Origin: Luteimonas huabeiensis HB2
Lineage (GTDB): Bacteria; Pseudomonadota; Gammaproteobacteria; Xanthomonadales; Xanthomonadaceae
Reading direction: 5' to 3'
Length of the DNA stretch: 64,000 nucleotides
Assembly: GCF_000559025.1 (NCBI RefSeq)
Contig: NZ_JAAN01000030.1
Span: forward strand, 62,001 to 126,000
This document shows, piece after piece, positions 6,858-15,658 of this stretch. Every line of letters starts with the position of its first letter. Position 1 is the stretch's first letter. The notes under the pieces are model-generated. The model searched no databases and was not told the DNA's origin. It worked only from the letters and a program-made list of their open reading frames with translations. The position numbers and the translations under genes are program-made.

Positions 6858-9032
6858 CTACTGGCAACCCGCCGGCGCGGCGGCGATGATCGCCGCGATC
6901 CCCGGCGTCGCCGGCGAGACGTAGGGCGCCAGGCCGCCCTTGCCGGCGGTGGCGAACACGTAGCGCGCCAGGTCCATGTCCGCGGGCAGCCAGTTGTCCT
7001 CGATCAGCGCCAGCGAGCGGGCATCGTAGGCCGCCAGCATGTCCGGCACCGAGCCGACCGTGCGGGTGAGGTCGCCCGGCGCGCCCTGCGCCTGGCAGTT
7101 GGCGTCGGCATAGCGGACCACGCTGCCCTCCACGCGCAGCCCCGAGGTGTCGCGCACGTCGCGCAGCAGGTTGGCGACCCAGTCGTCGAGGTCGTCGCCC
7201 TTGCTGTTGTCGATGTTGTTGAGCAACAGGTTGTCCTCGAACGCGATGCGCCCGCCCACCCGCACGCTCAGCACGTCCTTGCGGTAGCCGTAGAAGACGT
7301 TGTTGAACAGGTGCGACTGCCCGCGCCGCAGCAGCGGCACGCGGCGCAGGCCGTCGTAGGCGCTGTCGCCGTAGACGTCGTCGGTGGTCACGTACAGGTT
7401 GTTGTGGACGGTCGTGGCGATCTGCGCGTTGATCGTGCGGCTGTCGCTGGAGCCGTGCAGCGCGGCGCGCTTGACGTTGTGCAGGCGGTTGAACGACACG
7501 GTGATGTCGTAGGCGCCCACCTTGACGTCGTAGGCCGAGTCGCCGGTGTTCACGAACGTGTTCTGGTGGATCCAGATGTCGTGCGAGGCTCCGGTGGAGC
7601 GCACCATGTCCGGGTCGAGATCGTGGTCCTCGACATGGCCGACGCCGGCGAAGCGGTTGTGGGTGACGATGACGTTGCGGCTGGTGTGGGTCGGGCTGCC
7701 GCCGCTGTCGGAACCGATCTTGAAGCCGCTGAAGATGAAGCTCGCATTCGCGCCGCGGCCGTCGATGGTGGTGTTGGAGTGCACCAGCGGCAGCTTCAGC
7801 GCGTCCAGGCTGGAATCGTTGAGGCGGTCGTTGAAGAACGTGTCCTCGCACGAGGCGCTGGAGACGCCGCGGTTGGCGCACCACAGCCGGTGGTCGCGGC
7901 ACTCGGCCACGGTCGCGCCGCCCAGCGCCGCGAGCACCGCCGGGTTGGTGCAGCCGTTGCGGTACATCGCGATGTCGGTCGGCGCGGCGAAGTCGTCCTT
8001 GTCGAACACGATCCAGGTCGGGTCGTCGGTGCCGATCGCATCGAGGATCTGCTGCTCCGGCGGCACCGCGCCGCCCTGGGTCACCACCACCAGGGTGCTG
8101 CCGCCGGCGGGGTCGTAGCCGCCGGTGGCGCGGTGGCCGAAGCCGACCGGAGTACCGAGCGATTGGGCCAGGCAGCCCACGATCGCCTGATCGCCGGTCA
8201 GCACCGGCGATTCGCGCCAGTTCATCGCCGGGTTCTCGATCAGCTCGCGGCAGGCCGCGGAAATGCCGGGGCCCGGCTCGCCGCCGCCGCCGCCGCTCGC
8301 GGCGATGGTCACCGGCACCGCCGCCGACTCGTAGCCGTGGCCGTCGCCGTCGAACGCGCGCACCCAGTAGTAGTAGGTGCCGGCGGCCAGGCCCGGGTCG
8401 GTGTAGGCGCCGCCGGGCACGTGGTCGGCGACCAGGGTCCGGCCGGCCGGATCGGGGTCGCGGTCGCGATAGACCTGCTGACGGGCGGCGGTGCCGCCGG
8501 CGACCGACCAGGACAGCCGCGCGTCGCTGCCGGCCGCCGACGCCGAGAGCGATACGGTAAGCGGTGTCATCGGCGGGGTCGATGGCCCGCCGTCGGCGTA
8601 GGTCTCGAACTCCGCCACCGCCGGCGTGCCGCTGGCAGCGAGGATCTCGAAGTTGAGCTTGCTCGCCGACACCGGCGCGAACGCGATCGTCCCGGCGCCC
8701 GAGCCGGTGGCCAGGACCTGTCCGTTGCCGTGGTTGACCAGCCGCCACGCGCCGATCCGCCCCTGCATGCCGGCCGGTTCGCGGATCACCACGCTCCCCA
8801 CGGTGCGCGGCGCGCTCCATTTCACCGAAATGCGGCCGGTGGCGCCGTTGGGCGACCACCAGGTGCCGAGATCGCCGTCGGTCACGTTGCCGTAGCTCGT
8901 GCCCGAGCCCTTGCTGGACCCGTCGGCGCCCGCGCCCAGGCTCAGGTTCGGGCCGCTCTGCGCCTGCGCGCCGCCGGCGGCGGCCAGGCCCAGCGCGGCC
9001 GCCAACAGCCAGCCGTTCGTTGCGTGCTTCAT
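6858..9032 (-). CDS. Secreted pectate-lyase-like protein with discoidin-like and fibronectin III domains
   Basis: A 724-residue exported protein. Residues 1-24 form a Sec signal peptide ending AQA. A discoidin-like (F5/8C-type) carbohydrate-binding region follows (about 27-150), then a fibronectin type III module (about 155-245) and a Gly-rich linker. The catalytic part is a PL1-type parallel beta-helix (about 265-724). It has NTTIDGRG near 420, IWIHQNTFVN near 487, ITVSFNRLHNV near 510 and RVPLLRRGQSHLFNN near 564. The last matches the RxPxxRxG motif holding the catalytic Arg of pectate lyases. Cysteines are frequent in the insert between 258 and 395. The start follows aaggagagggac. It probably cleaves pectate or another acidic polysaccharide outside the cell; the exact substrate is not readable. 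Confidence 0.85.
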   Translation of the reverse strand: MKHATNGWLLAAALGLAAAGGAQAQSGPNLSLGAGADGSSKGSGTSYGNVTDGDLGTWWSPNGATGRISVKWSAPRTVGSVVIREPAGMQGRIGAWRLVNHGNGQVLATGSGAGTIAFAPVSASKLNFEILAASGTPAVAEFETYADGGPSTPPMTPLTVSLSASAAGSDARLSWSVAGGTAARQQVYRDRDPDPAGRTLVADHVPGGAYTDPGLAAGTYYYWVRAFDGDGHGYESAAVPVTIAASGGGGGEPGPGISAACRELIENPAMNWRESPVLTGDQAIVGCLAQSLGTPVGFGHRATGGYDPAGGSTLVVVTQGGAVPPEQQILDAIGTDDPTWIVFDKDDFAAPTDIAMYRNGCTNPAVLAALGGATVAECRDHRLWCANRGVSSASCEDTFFNDRLNDSSLDALKLPLVHSNTTIDGRGANASFIFSGFKIGSDSGGSPTHTSRNVIVTHNRFAGVGHVEDHDLDPDMVRSTGASHDIWIHQNTFVNTGDSAYDVKVGAYDITVSFNRLHNVKRAALHGSSDSRTINAQIATTVHNNLYVTTDDVYGDSAYDGLRRVPLLRRGQSHLFNNVFYGYRKDVLSVRVGGRIAFEDNLLLNNIDNSKGDDLDDWVANLLRDVRDTSGLRVEGSVVRYADANCQAQGAPGDLTRTVGSVPDMLAAYDARSLALIEDNWLPADMDLARYVFATAGKGGLAPYVSPATPGIAAIIAAAPAGCQ

Positions 9033-9236
9033 GTCCCTCTCCTTCCTGGCAAGACGGGGCCGAGCCCCGGAGAACCGGAGACCGCCGCGGGGGAGAGGCG
9101 GGCCGAGTATGGGCACGCCGGAAAACGCATGTCTATCGGTGGACATCCGATTCGTGACCGCCGCCTCGCCGGCGCGGGGCGGACGCCCGCGCACGCCGGA
9201 TTCAGCCGGACCGCCGCCGAAGCTGCGGCGCCGTCC

Positions 9237-9958
9237 TCATGGCGGGCGGCACGCCAGCTCGAAATCGACGTGGTAGTGCTCGTCGTGCCGGACCCAGGCC
9301 GGGCGCTGCATGAAGGCGATCCGGCGCCGGACGGCCTCGCCGCGCTCCGCCGCGAACAGGCGCGGCAGGTAGGCCGGATCGAAGATCACCCGGCCGATCC
9401 GGATGCCCTCCTCTGCGGCGGCGGCGTGCAGCGCTAGCAGATGCGCGGCGATGGCGTCGAAGTCGATGCGCAGTTCGCCTGCGCGCGCCTGCGCGTCGAA
9501 CTCGAGGTCGTAGCCGAAGCGGTTGCCGGCCGCGGTCGGCAACGGCACCGAACGCCCCTGCGCGTCGAGCACCGGCACCATGAAATCCACCGACAGCCCG
9601 TTGCGGTGCGTGCGATGCGGTTCGAAGCGCCCGCCCTGCGCGAGACCGGTTTCGCCGTAGACGTAGACCGTCTCCGGCCGCAAGGCCGCGAGCGCGGCAT
9701 AGGCCGCCGTCACCGTGCGCGCCACCCGCTCGTGGACGTAGGTCCGCCCGAGCCGCACGCCGAGCTCGCTGTAGGGCGCGAAGTTGTCGCCCTTCGCCGG
9801 CAGCCGCACGCCGCCCTCCAGCCGCCCGTTCGCCGGGTGCCGTAGCAGACGCTCCCGGCCGCGCACAGCGGCATCGCCGTCGCCAGGACCGCGGCGGCGA
9901 GCGTGCGGGCGCGCCGTCGCCGCGTGCGCGCCTCGGGTGGAGCGTCGTCGCCGGCCAT
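9237..9958 (-). CDS. Penicillin-insensitive murein endopeptidase (M74, MepA-like), apparently frameshifted
   Basis: The C-terminal three quarters match the MepA family of periplasmic zinc endopeptidases. HRTHRNGLSVDFMVPV carries the first His/Asp ligands and HDEHYHVDFEL the HxH motif. The matching N-terminus is in another frame: MAGDDAPPEARTRRRR then a hydrophobic signal segment ending CAAGSVCYGT, starting at 9958. That frame breaks at the g-run 9835-9837; one extra base would join it to PANGRLEGGVRLPAKGDNF. The catalytic-frame ORF alone (from 9974) has an implausible Arg-rich N-terminus and no export signal. This is therefore either a sequencing error in a homopolymer or a recently inactivated gene. 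The family role is cutting D-Ala-mDAP crosslinks in peptidoglycan. Confidence 0.65.
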
Positions 9959-10022
9959 GCCGCCATCCTGGCACGCGCCGGCCGGGCGCGCACGGCCAGC
10001 GGGCGCCCGGGGGCCGCGCCGC

Positions 10023-10793
10023 TCAGGCGCGCAGCGTCGCCCCGCCATCGACGTAGAGGTCCTGCATCGCGATGTGGCCGGCCTGCTCGGAGAGCAGAAA
10101 CATCGCCGCGTGCGCGACGTCCTCGGGCTCGGCCAGCTTGCCGAGCGGGATGCCGCTCTTGAAGGTCTCCAGGCTGCCGGCGATGACCCTGGCCTCGCCG
10201 CTGGCGTCGGCCCACATGCCGGTCTGCATCGGCGTGCGGGTCGAGCCCGGGGCGACGACGTTGCAGCGGATGCCCAGCGGCGCGAGCTCCAGCCCCAGGC
10301 AGCGCACGAACATCGTCGCCGCGGCCTTGGACGCGGCGTAGGCCGACATCGCGTGGCGCGGGATGCCGGCGGCGTTGGAGCCGACCACCACCAGCGCGCC
10401 GCGGCGGCGCGGCGCCATGACCCGCGCCAGCGCGCGGCCGACGTGGAACACGCCGTCGGCGTTGACCGCGAAGGTGCGCCGCCATTCGGCGTCGCTGGTC
10501 TCGCGCACGGTGGTCGTGGACAGCACGCCGGCGACGTGCGCGGCGAGGTCGATCGGGCCGAACTCCGCCTCCACGCACGCGACCAGCGCATCCACCGCGG
10601 TCGCGTCGGTCACGTCGAGCGCGAAGGCGTGGGCCGGCGCGGCGCCGGGCGCATCGGCGATCTCCGGCGCGCGCAGGTCGGTGGCGATCACCGTCGCGCC
10701 GCTGGCGCGCAGCCGCTCCACGACGGCGGCGCCGATGCCGCCGGCAGCGCCGGTGACCAGCGCGATCCTGCCTTCGAAACCTGTCAGTTGCAT
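10023..10793 (-). CDS. entA: 2,3-dihydro-2,3-dihydroxybenzoate dehydrogenase (EntA/DhbA)
   Basis: A 256-residue short-chain dehydrogenase that oxidises 2,3-dihydro-DHB to 2,3-dihydroxybenzoate with NAD. It has the Rossmann motif TGAAGGIG (14-21) and the YAASKAA active-site pair. The C-terminal block FKSGIPLGKLAEPEDVAHA...QDLYVDGGATLRA closely follows EntA rather than general SDRs. It is the last gene of the siderophore biosynthesis operon, 64 bp after the NRPS stop. Confidence 0.93.
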   Translation of the reverse strand: MQLTGFEGRIALVTGAAGGIGAAVVERLRASGATVIATDLRAPEIADAPGAAPAHAFALDVTDATAVDALVACVEAEFGPIDLAAHVAGVLSTTTVRETSDAEWRRTFAVNADGVFHVGRALARVMAPRRRGALVVVGSNAAGIPRHAMSAYAASKAAATMFVRCLGLELAPLGIRCNVVAPGSTRTPMQTGMWADASGEARVIAGSLETFKSGIPLGKLAEPEDVAHAAMFLLSEQAGHIAMQDLYVDGGATLRA

Positions 10794-10857
10794 CTCGATC
10801 TCCGGAATGCGCGCGGCGCCCGCGCCGCGTCGTCGTCGGGGCGCCGCGAGCGGGCGG

Positions 10858-13800
10858 CTATGGGGGCGCGTCGAAGGCCGCCAGCCGCGCGTCGAGCAGC
10901 GGCGCGATCGCGGCGGTCGCGTCGCGGCCGGTCAGCTCGCCGTGCCGGAACGGCAGCTCGACCGCCTCGACCGCGGCCGCGTGCGCGCGCCACAGCGCGG
11001 ACTGCAACTGCGGCCGGTCGGCGTGGTCGTGGCCGGCGCGCACGTGCAGCAGCGTGCCGTCGTAGCGCGCGTGGTGGTGGCGGCGCACGAGGCGGTTGGT
11101 GTCGGTGACCGCGCGCACCACGCCGTCGAGCACGCGGCCCGGCAGGTTGCCCAGCGCGCTGTCGCCGCGGCGCAGGAACTCGACGATGGCCTCGCGGCTG
11201 CGCAGGTCCGGGTAGCGCTCGGGGTCGTAGCCGGCGATCGCCAGCAGCGCGCGCAGCGCATCCACCGCGTCCGGCTCGGGCTCGGCGCGCCAGCATTCGG
11301 CCGGATAGGCGTCGAGCAGCGCGAGCAGGCCGACCTCGCGGCCCTGCGCGCGCAGCCGCACCGCCATCGCCTGGGCGATGATGCCGCCGACCGACCAGCC
11401 GAGCAGGTGCAGCGGGCCGTCGGGCCGCAGCGCGGCGACGCGGCGGGCGTAGTCGTCGGCCAGGGCGTCGATGCTGCCGGGCAGCGGCTGCGCCAGGTCC
11501 AGCGCCGGCGATTGCAGACCATGCACGTCGCGCCGCGGACGCAGGGCGCGCGCCAGCTCCCGGTAGCACCAGGCGATGCCGCCGGCCGGATGCACGACGA
11601 AAAGGGGCGCCCGCGCGGCCTCGCCGCGCGCCAGCGCGATCGTCGGGCCGAGGCCGTGGTCGGGCGCCGCATCGTCGGCATCGAGCAGCGCGGCGATGCC
11701 GGCCACGGTCGGCGCGGCGAACAGCGCGCCCAGGCCGGGGTCGCGGCCGAAGTGGCGCTGGATCGCCAGCAGCAGGTGCACCGCCGACAGCGAGTCGCCG
11801 CCCAGGGCGAAGAAGTCGCCGTCGCCGCCAACGCGCTCCAGGCCCAGCGCCTGCGCGAACAGTTCGGCGACCGCGGCCTCGGTCGGCGTGCGCGGGGCCA
11901 CGAACGCGCCGGCCTCGAACGCGGGCGCCGGCAGCGCGGCGCGGTCGAGCTTGCCGTTGGCGGTGACCGGCCAGGTCTCCAGGGCGACGAACGCCGCCGG
12001 CACCATGTAGTCGGGCACCTGCGTGGCGACGAAGGCGCGCAGCGCGTCGGCGTCGAAGGCGCCCACGTCGGCCGGCTGCAGGTAGCCGACCAGCCGGCGG
12101 TCGCCTGCGCGATCCTCGCGCAGCATCGCCGCCGCCTGCGCGGCCTGCCCGCTGGCCATGATCGCCGCCTCGATCTCGCCCAGCTCGATGCGCAGCCCGC
12201 GCAGCTTGACCTGGTGGTCGCTGCGGCCGAGGAACTCGACCGCGCCGTCGGCGCGCCAGCGCGCCAGGTCGCCGGTGCGGTAGAGGCGCTCGCCCGGCCG
12301 GTGCGGATCGGCGACGAAGCGCTCGGCGGTGAGATCGTCGCGGCCGAGGTAGCCGCGCGCGAGCTGCACCCCGCCCAGGTAGAGATCCCCGGCCACGCCC
12401 GGCGGCAACGGGCGCATGCGCGCGTCGAGCACGTACAGGCGGGTGTTCCAGACCGGGAAGCCGATCGGCACCGGGCGCGAGGTGTCGTCGGCCGAGGCCG
12501 GCCACCAGCTCACGTCCACCGCGGCCTCGGTGGGACCGTAGAGATTGTGCAGCTCCGCGCGCACGCTGCGGTGGAAGCGGTCGCGCAGGTCGGCGTCGAG
12601 CGCCTCGCCGCTGACGAACACCCGCCGCACCGCCAGCCCTTCGGCCTGCGGCGCGGCCAGGAACGCGGCGAGCATCGAGGGCACGAAGTGCAGCGTGGTG
12701 ATGCCGCGCTCGCGGATGAGGCGCGCCAGCGCGACCGGGTCGCGGTGCGCGTCGGGCGGGGCGACGTCGAGCACGGCGCCGGCGATCAGCGGCAGGAAGA
12801 ACTCCCACACCGAGACGTCGAAGGTCGCCGGCGTCTTCTGCAGGATGCGGTCGGAGGCGTCGATGCGGTAGTGCGCGCGCATCCACTCCAGGCGGTTGAC
12901 GATCGCGCGGTGCTCGACCACGACGCCCTTCGGCTCGCCGGTCGAGCCGGAGGTGTAGATCACGTAGGCCGCATCGCCCGGCTGCGCGGCGGATGCGAAC
13001 GGGGCGTCGTCTCCGCCCGGCCAGTCGCCGGGCGCCAGCAGCGTCACGTCGCCCGGCCACAGGTGCGCGGTGTCGCGCGATGCCAGCACGCACACCGGCC
13101 GCGCCGAGCGCAGGATCCGCGCCAGCCGCTCGGCCGGGTGCGCGAGATCGAGCGGCAGGTAGGCGCCGCCGGCGCGCAGCACCGCGACCAGGGCGACGAC
13201 GAGTTCCAGCGAGCGCGGCAGCGCGACCGCGACCACGCCGTCGCGCCCGAGCCCGCGGGCCTGCAGCGCGCGCGCCAGCGCGCGGGTGCGGCGGTCGAGC
13301 TCGGCGTAGGTCAGCGTCGTGTCGCCGAAGGCCAGCGCCGGCGCGTCCGGCGTCGCCGCCATCGCCGCCTCGATCGACGCGGCCAGCGTGGTGTCGGGCA
13401 GCGGGTGCTCGGTGGCGTTGAACTCCACCAGCGCGCGCCGCGCCTCCTCCGGCGTGGCCAGGGGGATGTCGTCGATGCCCTCGGCGGTGCAGGCCGCGGC
13501 GAGGAACGCCTGCAGGCGCTGCGCGTGCGCGGCGATCTCGCCGGTGGCGTACAGGTCCGGGTTGGCCTCGATCTCCAGCTCGAGCGCGTTGGCGCCGTCG
13601 CCGCGGAAGCCGATCGTCGCGTCGTCGACCGGCCCGGTGCCGAGGATCTCCAGCCGCACCCGCGCGCCGTGCAGCCGCGGCGGCCGGTAGAAGGGCTGCA
13701 CGTTGACCAGCGGGCCGTGCAGGCGGCGCTGGCCGCCGATCAGGCCCAGGTCGCGGCGCAGCTGCTCGCCGCGATAGCGGCCGTGGCGGCGCCCGCGCAC

Positions 13801-14781
13801 CAGCGCGCGGGCGATCGCCTGCACGAACTCGGCCAGCGAGGCGCCGGGCATCGCCGGCACCCGCAGCGGCAGCACGTTCATCACCATCGCCGGCACCCGT
13901 GCCGAGGCGCTGCCCAGCCGCCCCATGTAGGGTACGCCGAGCACCGCTTCCGCCTGCCCGGCCATGCGCCGGCAGTACTCCGCGGCCAGCGCGGTCAATA
14001 CGTCCGGCCAGGGCTGGCCGAGCCGCTGCGCCAGCGCGAGCAGCTCGCCGCGCAGGTCCGCCGCGAGCGCGACGCTCAGCCGATGGCAGCCGTGCGCGGC
14101 CGGCGCGAAGCCTGAGCCCAGGCCGGAGGCCGCCGGCATGCCGGCCAGCGTCTCGCGCCAGTACGCCGCGTCCCGGGCGCGCTTGTCCGAGCCGAGGTAG
14201 GCGGCGTCCTCGGCGATCACGCCCTCGAGCGGCGCGAACGGCGCGCCGGCCTCGCCGGCGCCCTGCGCGGCGGCGTACAGCGCCAGCGCGCGCTCGGTCA
14301 AGAGCGCCATGCCGTAGCCGTCGGTGGCGAGGTGATGCACGCGCAGGTACCAGACGTAGCGCTCGCCGCCCAGCGCGTACAGCCGCTGCAGCGCGAGGCG
14401 GTCGCGGACCGGATCGACCGGGGTGTCGCGGTCGCGCGCCATCGCCGCGCGCGCTGCGGCCTCCGGGTCGGCCTCGTGCGAGAGGTCGATCACCGCAAGC
14501 CGCGGCAGGTGCTCGGGATCGACGCGCTGGCGCGGGCCGTCTTCGCCATCGCGCATGCGTAGCGCCAGCGCCGGCGCCTCGGCGGCGGCGCGTTCGGCGG
14601 CGCGCACGAACGCCGGCACGTCGAGCGCGCCGTCGATCCACAGCGCGTGCGCGGTGTTGAACGCCGGGTTGTCCGGCGCCAGCCGCTGCGCGTACCACAG
14701 CCCGGACTGCGCCTCGGTCAGCGGCCAGTCCCCGGCCGCGGCCGGCGCCGGGGCGATCCGCGCGCGCGCGGCCTCGGACAT
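10858..14781 (-). CDS. entF: EntF-like nonribosomal peptide synthetase (C-A-PCP-TE), serine-activating
   Basis: One 1307-residue NRPS module. The condensation domain (about 17-440) has HHLATDG at 149-155. The adenylation domain (about 465-950) has YTSGSTGEPKG at 609-619 and FDVSVWEFF at 654. HFVPSMLAAF, VFVSGEAL and NLYGPTEAAVDVSW are nearly those of E. coli EntF, and the specificity residues D-V-W-H-F-S-L-V predict L-serine. The carrier protein has LGGDSL at 993-998 (Ppant Ser997). The thioesterase has GWSVGG with Ser1130. By homology it joins DHB to Ser and cyclises or oligomerises DHB-Ser units into an enterobactin-like trilactone. No MbtH-like helper gene or phosphopantetheinyl transferase is in the window. 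The start (14781) shares one base with the stop of the upstream carrier-protein gene. Confidence 0.93.
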   Translation of the reverse strand: MSEAARARIAPAPAAAGDWPLTEAQSGLWYAQRLAPDNPAFNTAHALWIDGALDVPAFVRAAERAAAEAPALALRMRDGEDGPRQRVDPEHLPRLAVIDLSHEADPEAAARAAMARDRDTPVDPVRDRLALQRLYALGGERYVWYLRVHHLATDGYGMALLTERALALYAAAQGAGEAGAPFAPLEGVIAEDAAYLGSDKRARDAAYWRETLAGMPAASGLGSGFAPAAHGCHRLSVALAADLRGELLALAQRLGQPWPDVLTALAAEYCRRMAGQAEAVLGVPYMGRLGSASARVPAMVMNVLPLRVPAMPGASLAEFVQAIARALVRGRRHGRYRGEQLRRDLGLIGGQRRLHGPLVNVQPFYRPPRLHGARVRLEILGTGPVDDATIGFRGDGANALELEIEANPDLYATGEIAAHAQRLQAFLAAACTAEGIDDIPLATPEEARRALVEFNATEHPLPDTTLAASIEAAMAATPDAPALAFGDTTLTYAELDRRTRALARALQARGLGRDGVVAVALPRSLELVVALVAVLRAGGAYLPLDLAHPAERLARILRSARPVCVLASRDTAHLWPGDVTLLAPGDWPGGDDAPFASAAQPGDAAYVIYTSGSTGEPKGVVVEHRAIVNRLEWMRAHYRIDASDRILQKTPATFDVSVWEFFLPLIAGAVLDVAPPDAHRDPVALARLIRERGITTLHFVPSMLAAFLAAPQAEGLAVRRVFVSGEALDADLRDRFHRSVRAELHNLYGPTEAAVDVSWWPASADDTSRPVPIGFPVWNTRLYVLDARMRPLPPGVAGDLYLGGVQLARGYLGRDDLTAERFVADPHRPGERLYRTGDLARWRADGAVEFLGRSDHQVKLRGLRIELGEIEAAIMASGQAAQAAAMLREDRAGDRRLVGYLQPADVGAFDADALRAFVATQVPDYMVPAAFVALETWPVTANGKLDRAALPAPAFEAGAFVAPRTPTEAAVAELFAQALGLERVGGDGDFFALGGDSLSAVHLLLAIQRHFGRDPGLGALFAAPTVAGIAALLDADDAAPDHGLGPTIALARGEAARAPLFVVHPAGGIAWCYRELARALRPRRDVHGLQSPALDLAQPLPGSIDALADDYARRVAALRPDGPLHLLGWSVGGIIAQAMAVRLRAQGREVGLLALLDAYPAECWRAEPEPDAVDALRALLAIAGYDPERYPDLRSREAIVEFLRRGDSALGNLPGRVLDGVVRAVTDTNRLVRRHHHARYDGTLLHVRAGHDHADRPQLQSALWRAHAAAVEAVELPFRHGELTGRDATAAIAPLLDARLAAFDAPP

Positions 14782-15026
14782 CAGCCGCCCTTCCGCTGCA
14801 GGTCCTGCACCACCCGCCACCAGCCGGCCAGGGTGGTGTGCTCGGCCAGGTGCGAGAACTCCAGCGGCAGCCCGCTCTCGCCCCACTTCATCACCAGCCC
14901 GAGCACGCGCATCGAGTCCAGGCCCAGGTCCATCAGGTTGTCGTCGTCGCCGACGTCCTCGGGCGCCTCGCCGAGCTGGGCGGCGATGTCGTGGCGCATG
15001 CGTTCGAGGGTCAGGGGCTCGCTCAT
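14781..15026 (-). CDS. Stand-alone aryl carrier protein (EntB C-terminal-domain equivalent)
   Basis: An 81-residue acyl-carrier-protein fold. The Ppant attachment site is Ser38 in NLMDLGLDSMRVLGLVMKWG. In enterobactin and most DHB siderophore systems this domain is fused to isochorismatase as EntB/DhbB. Here a separate gene begins at an ATG overlapping the isochorismatase stop (ATGA) and ends one base into the NRPS start. The protein would carry 2,3-dihydroxybenzoate, loaded by EntE, to the condensation domain of the NRPS. Translational coupling on both sides should keep it stoichiometric with both partners. Confidence 0.9.
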   Translation of the reverse strand: MSEPLTLERMRHDIAAQLGEAPEDVGDDDNLMDLGLDSMRVLGLVMKWGESGLPLEFSHLAEHTTLAGWWRVVQDLQRKGG

Positions 15027-15658
15027 GTCAGCAGTTCCAGGATCCGGTCGGTGGTCAGCGGGACGCCGCAGGTGCGGGCGATCCAGCGCAGCGCCATGTC
15101 GTGGTCGGCGCGGGAGAAATCGGCGACGGCGTCGGCGACGACGAACGGCTCGATGTCGCGCTGGAACGCCTCGGTCGCGGTCGAGAGCACGCCGATGTGG
15201 GCGTAGACGCCGGCGATCAGCAACTGGTCGCGGCCGCGCGCGCGCATCAGCGTGTCCAGGTTGCTGCGCTGGAACGCGCTGTAGCGGTGCTTGACCAGCA
15301 CGTGGTCGCCGGCGGCCGGCGCCAGCGCATCGACGATGGCCTCGTGCTCGGGCACCGCGCGCATGCCCGGCCCCCACAGGTCGGCCTGCAGGCCGCGGTC
15401 GCGCCGGTCCTGGTCGCCGCGCTGGGCGGTGTAGAACACCGGGATGGCGCGTTCGCGCGCGTGCGCCAGCAGCCGCGCGAGGTGGGCGATGGCCGGCGCG
15501 ATCGGCCCGGCTTCGGCCTCGTAGGCGGCCAGGAAGTAGCGCTGCATGTCGTGCACCAGCAGCGCGACGCGGCCGGTCTGCGGCACCCACGCCGCGCGCG
15601 GCGCCGGCAGCTCGGCGGCCACCGGCAGCGGGTACGGGGCGATCCTGGGCAGGCCCAT
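15023..15658 (-). CDS. entB: Isochorismatase (EntB N-terminal-domain equivalent, no carrier domain)
   Basis: A 211-residue isochorismatase converting isochorismate to 2,3-dihydro-2,3-dihydroxybenzoate and pyruvate. VALLVHDMQRYFLAAY carries the family Asp. GVYAHIGVLSTATEAF and ADFSRADHDMALRWIARTCG follow EntB closely. The protein ends where EntB's linker would begin, and the aryl carrier domain is the next gene, overlapping by 4 nt. Its start shares a base with the stop of the EntE-like gene (TGATG). Confidence 0.93.
   Translation of the reverse strand: MGLPRIAPYPLPVAAELPAPRAAWVPQTGRVALLVHDMQRYFLAAYEAEAGPIAPAIAHLARLLAHARERAIPVFYTAQRGDQDRRDRGLQADLWGPGMRAVPEHEAIVDALAPAAGDHVLVKHRYSAFQRSNLDTLMRARGRDQLLIAGVYAHIGVLSTATEAFQRDIEPFVVADAVADFSRADHDMALRWIARTCGVPLTTDRILELLT

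Noticed and set aside
10363..14115. A 1250-codon open frame on the plus strand
   Set aside because: It is antisense to the NRPS gene, has the Arg/Ala-rich composition of GC-rich shadow frames and shows no domain. The minus-strand frame has every NRPS motif in order.
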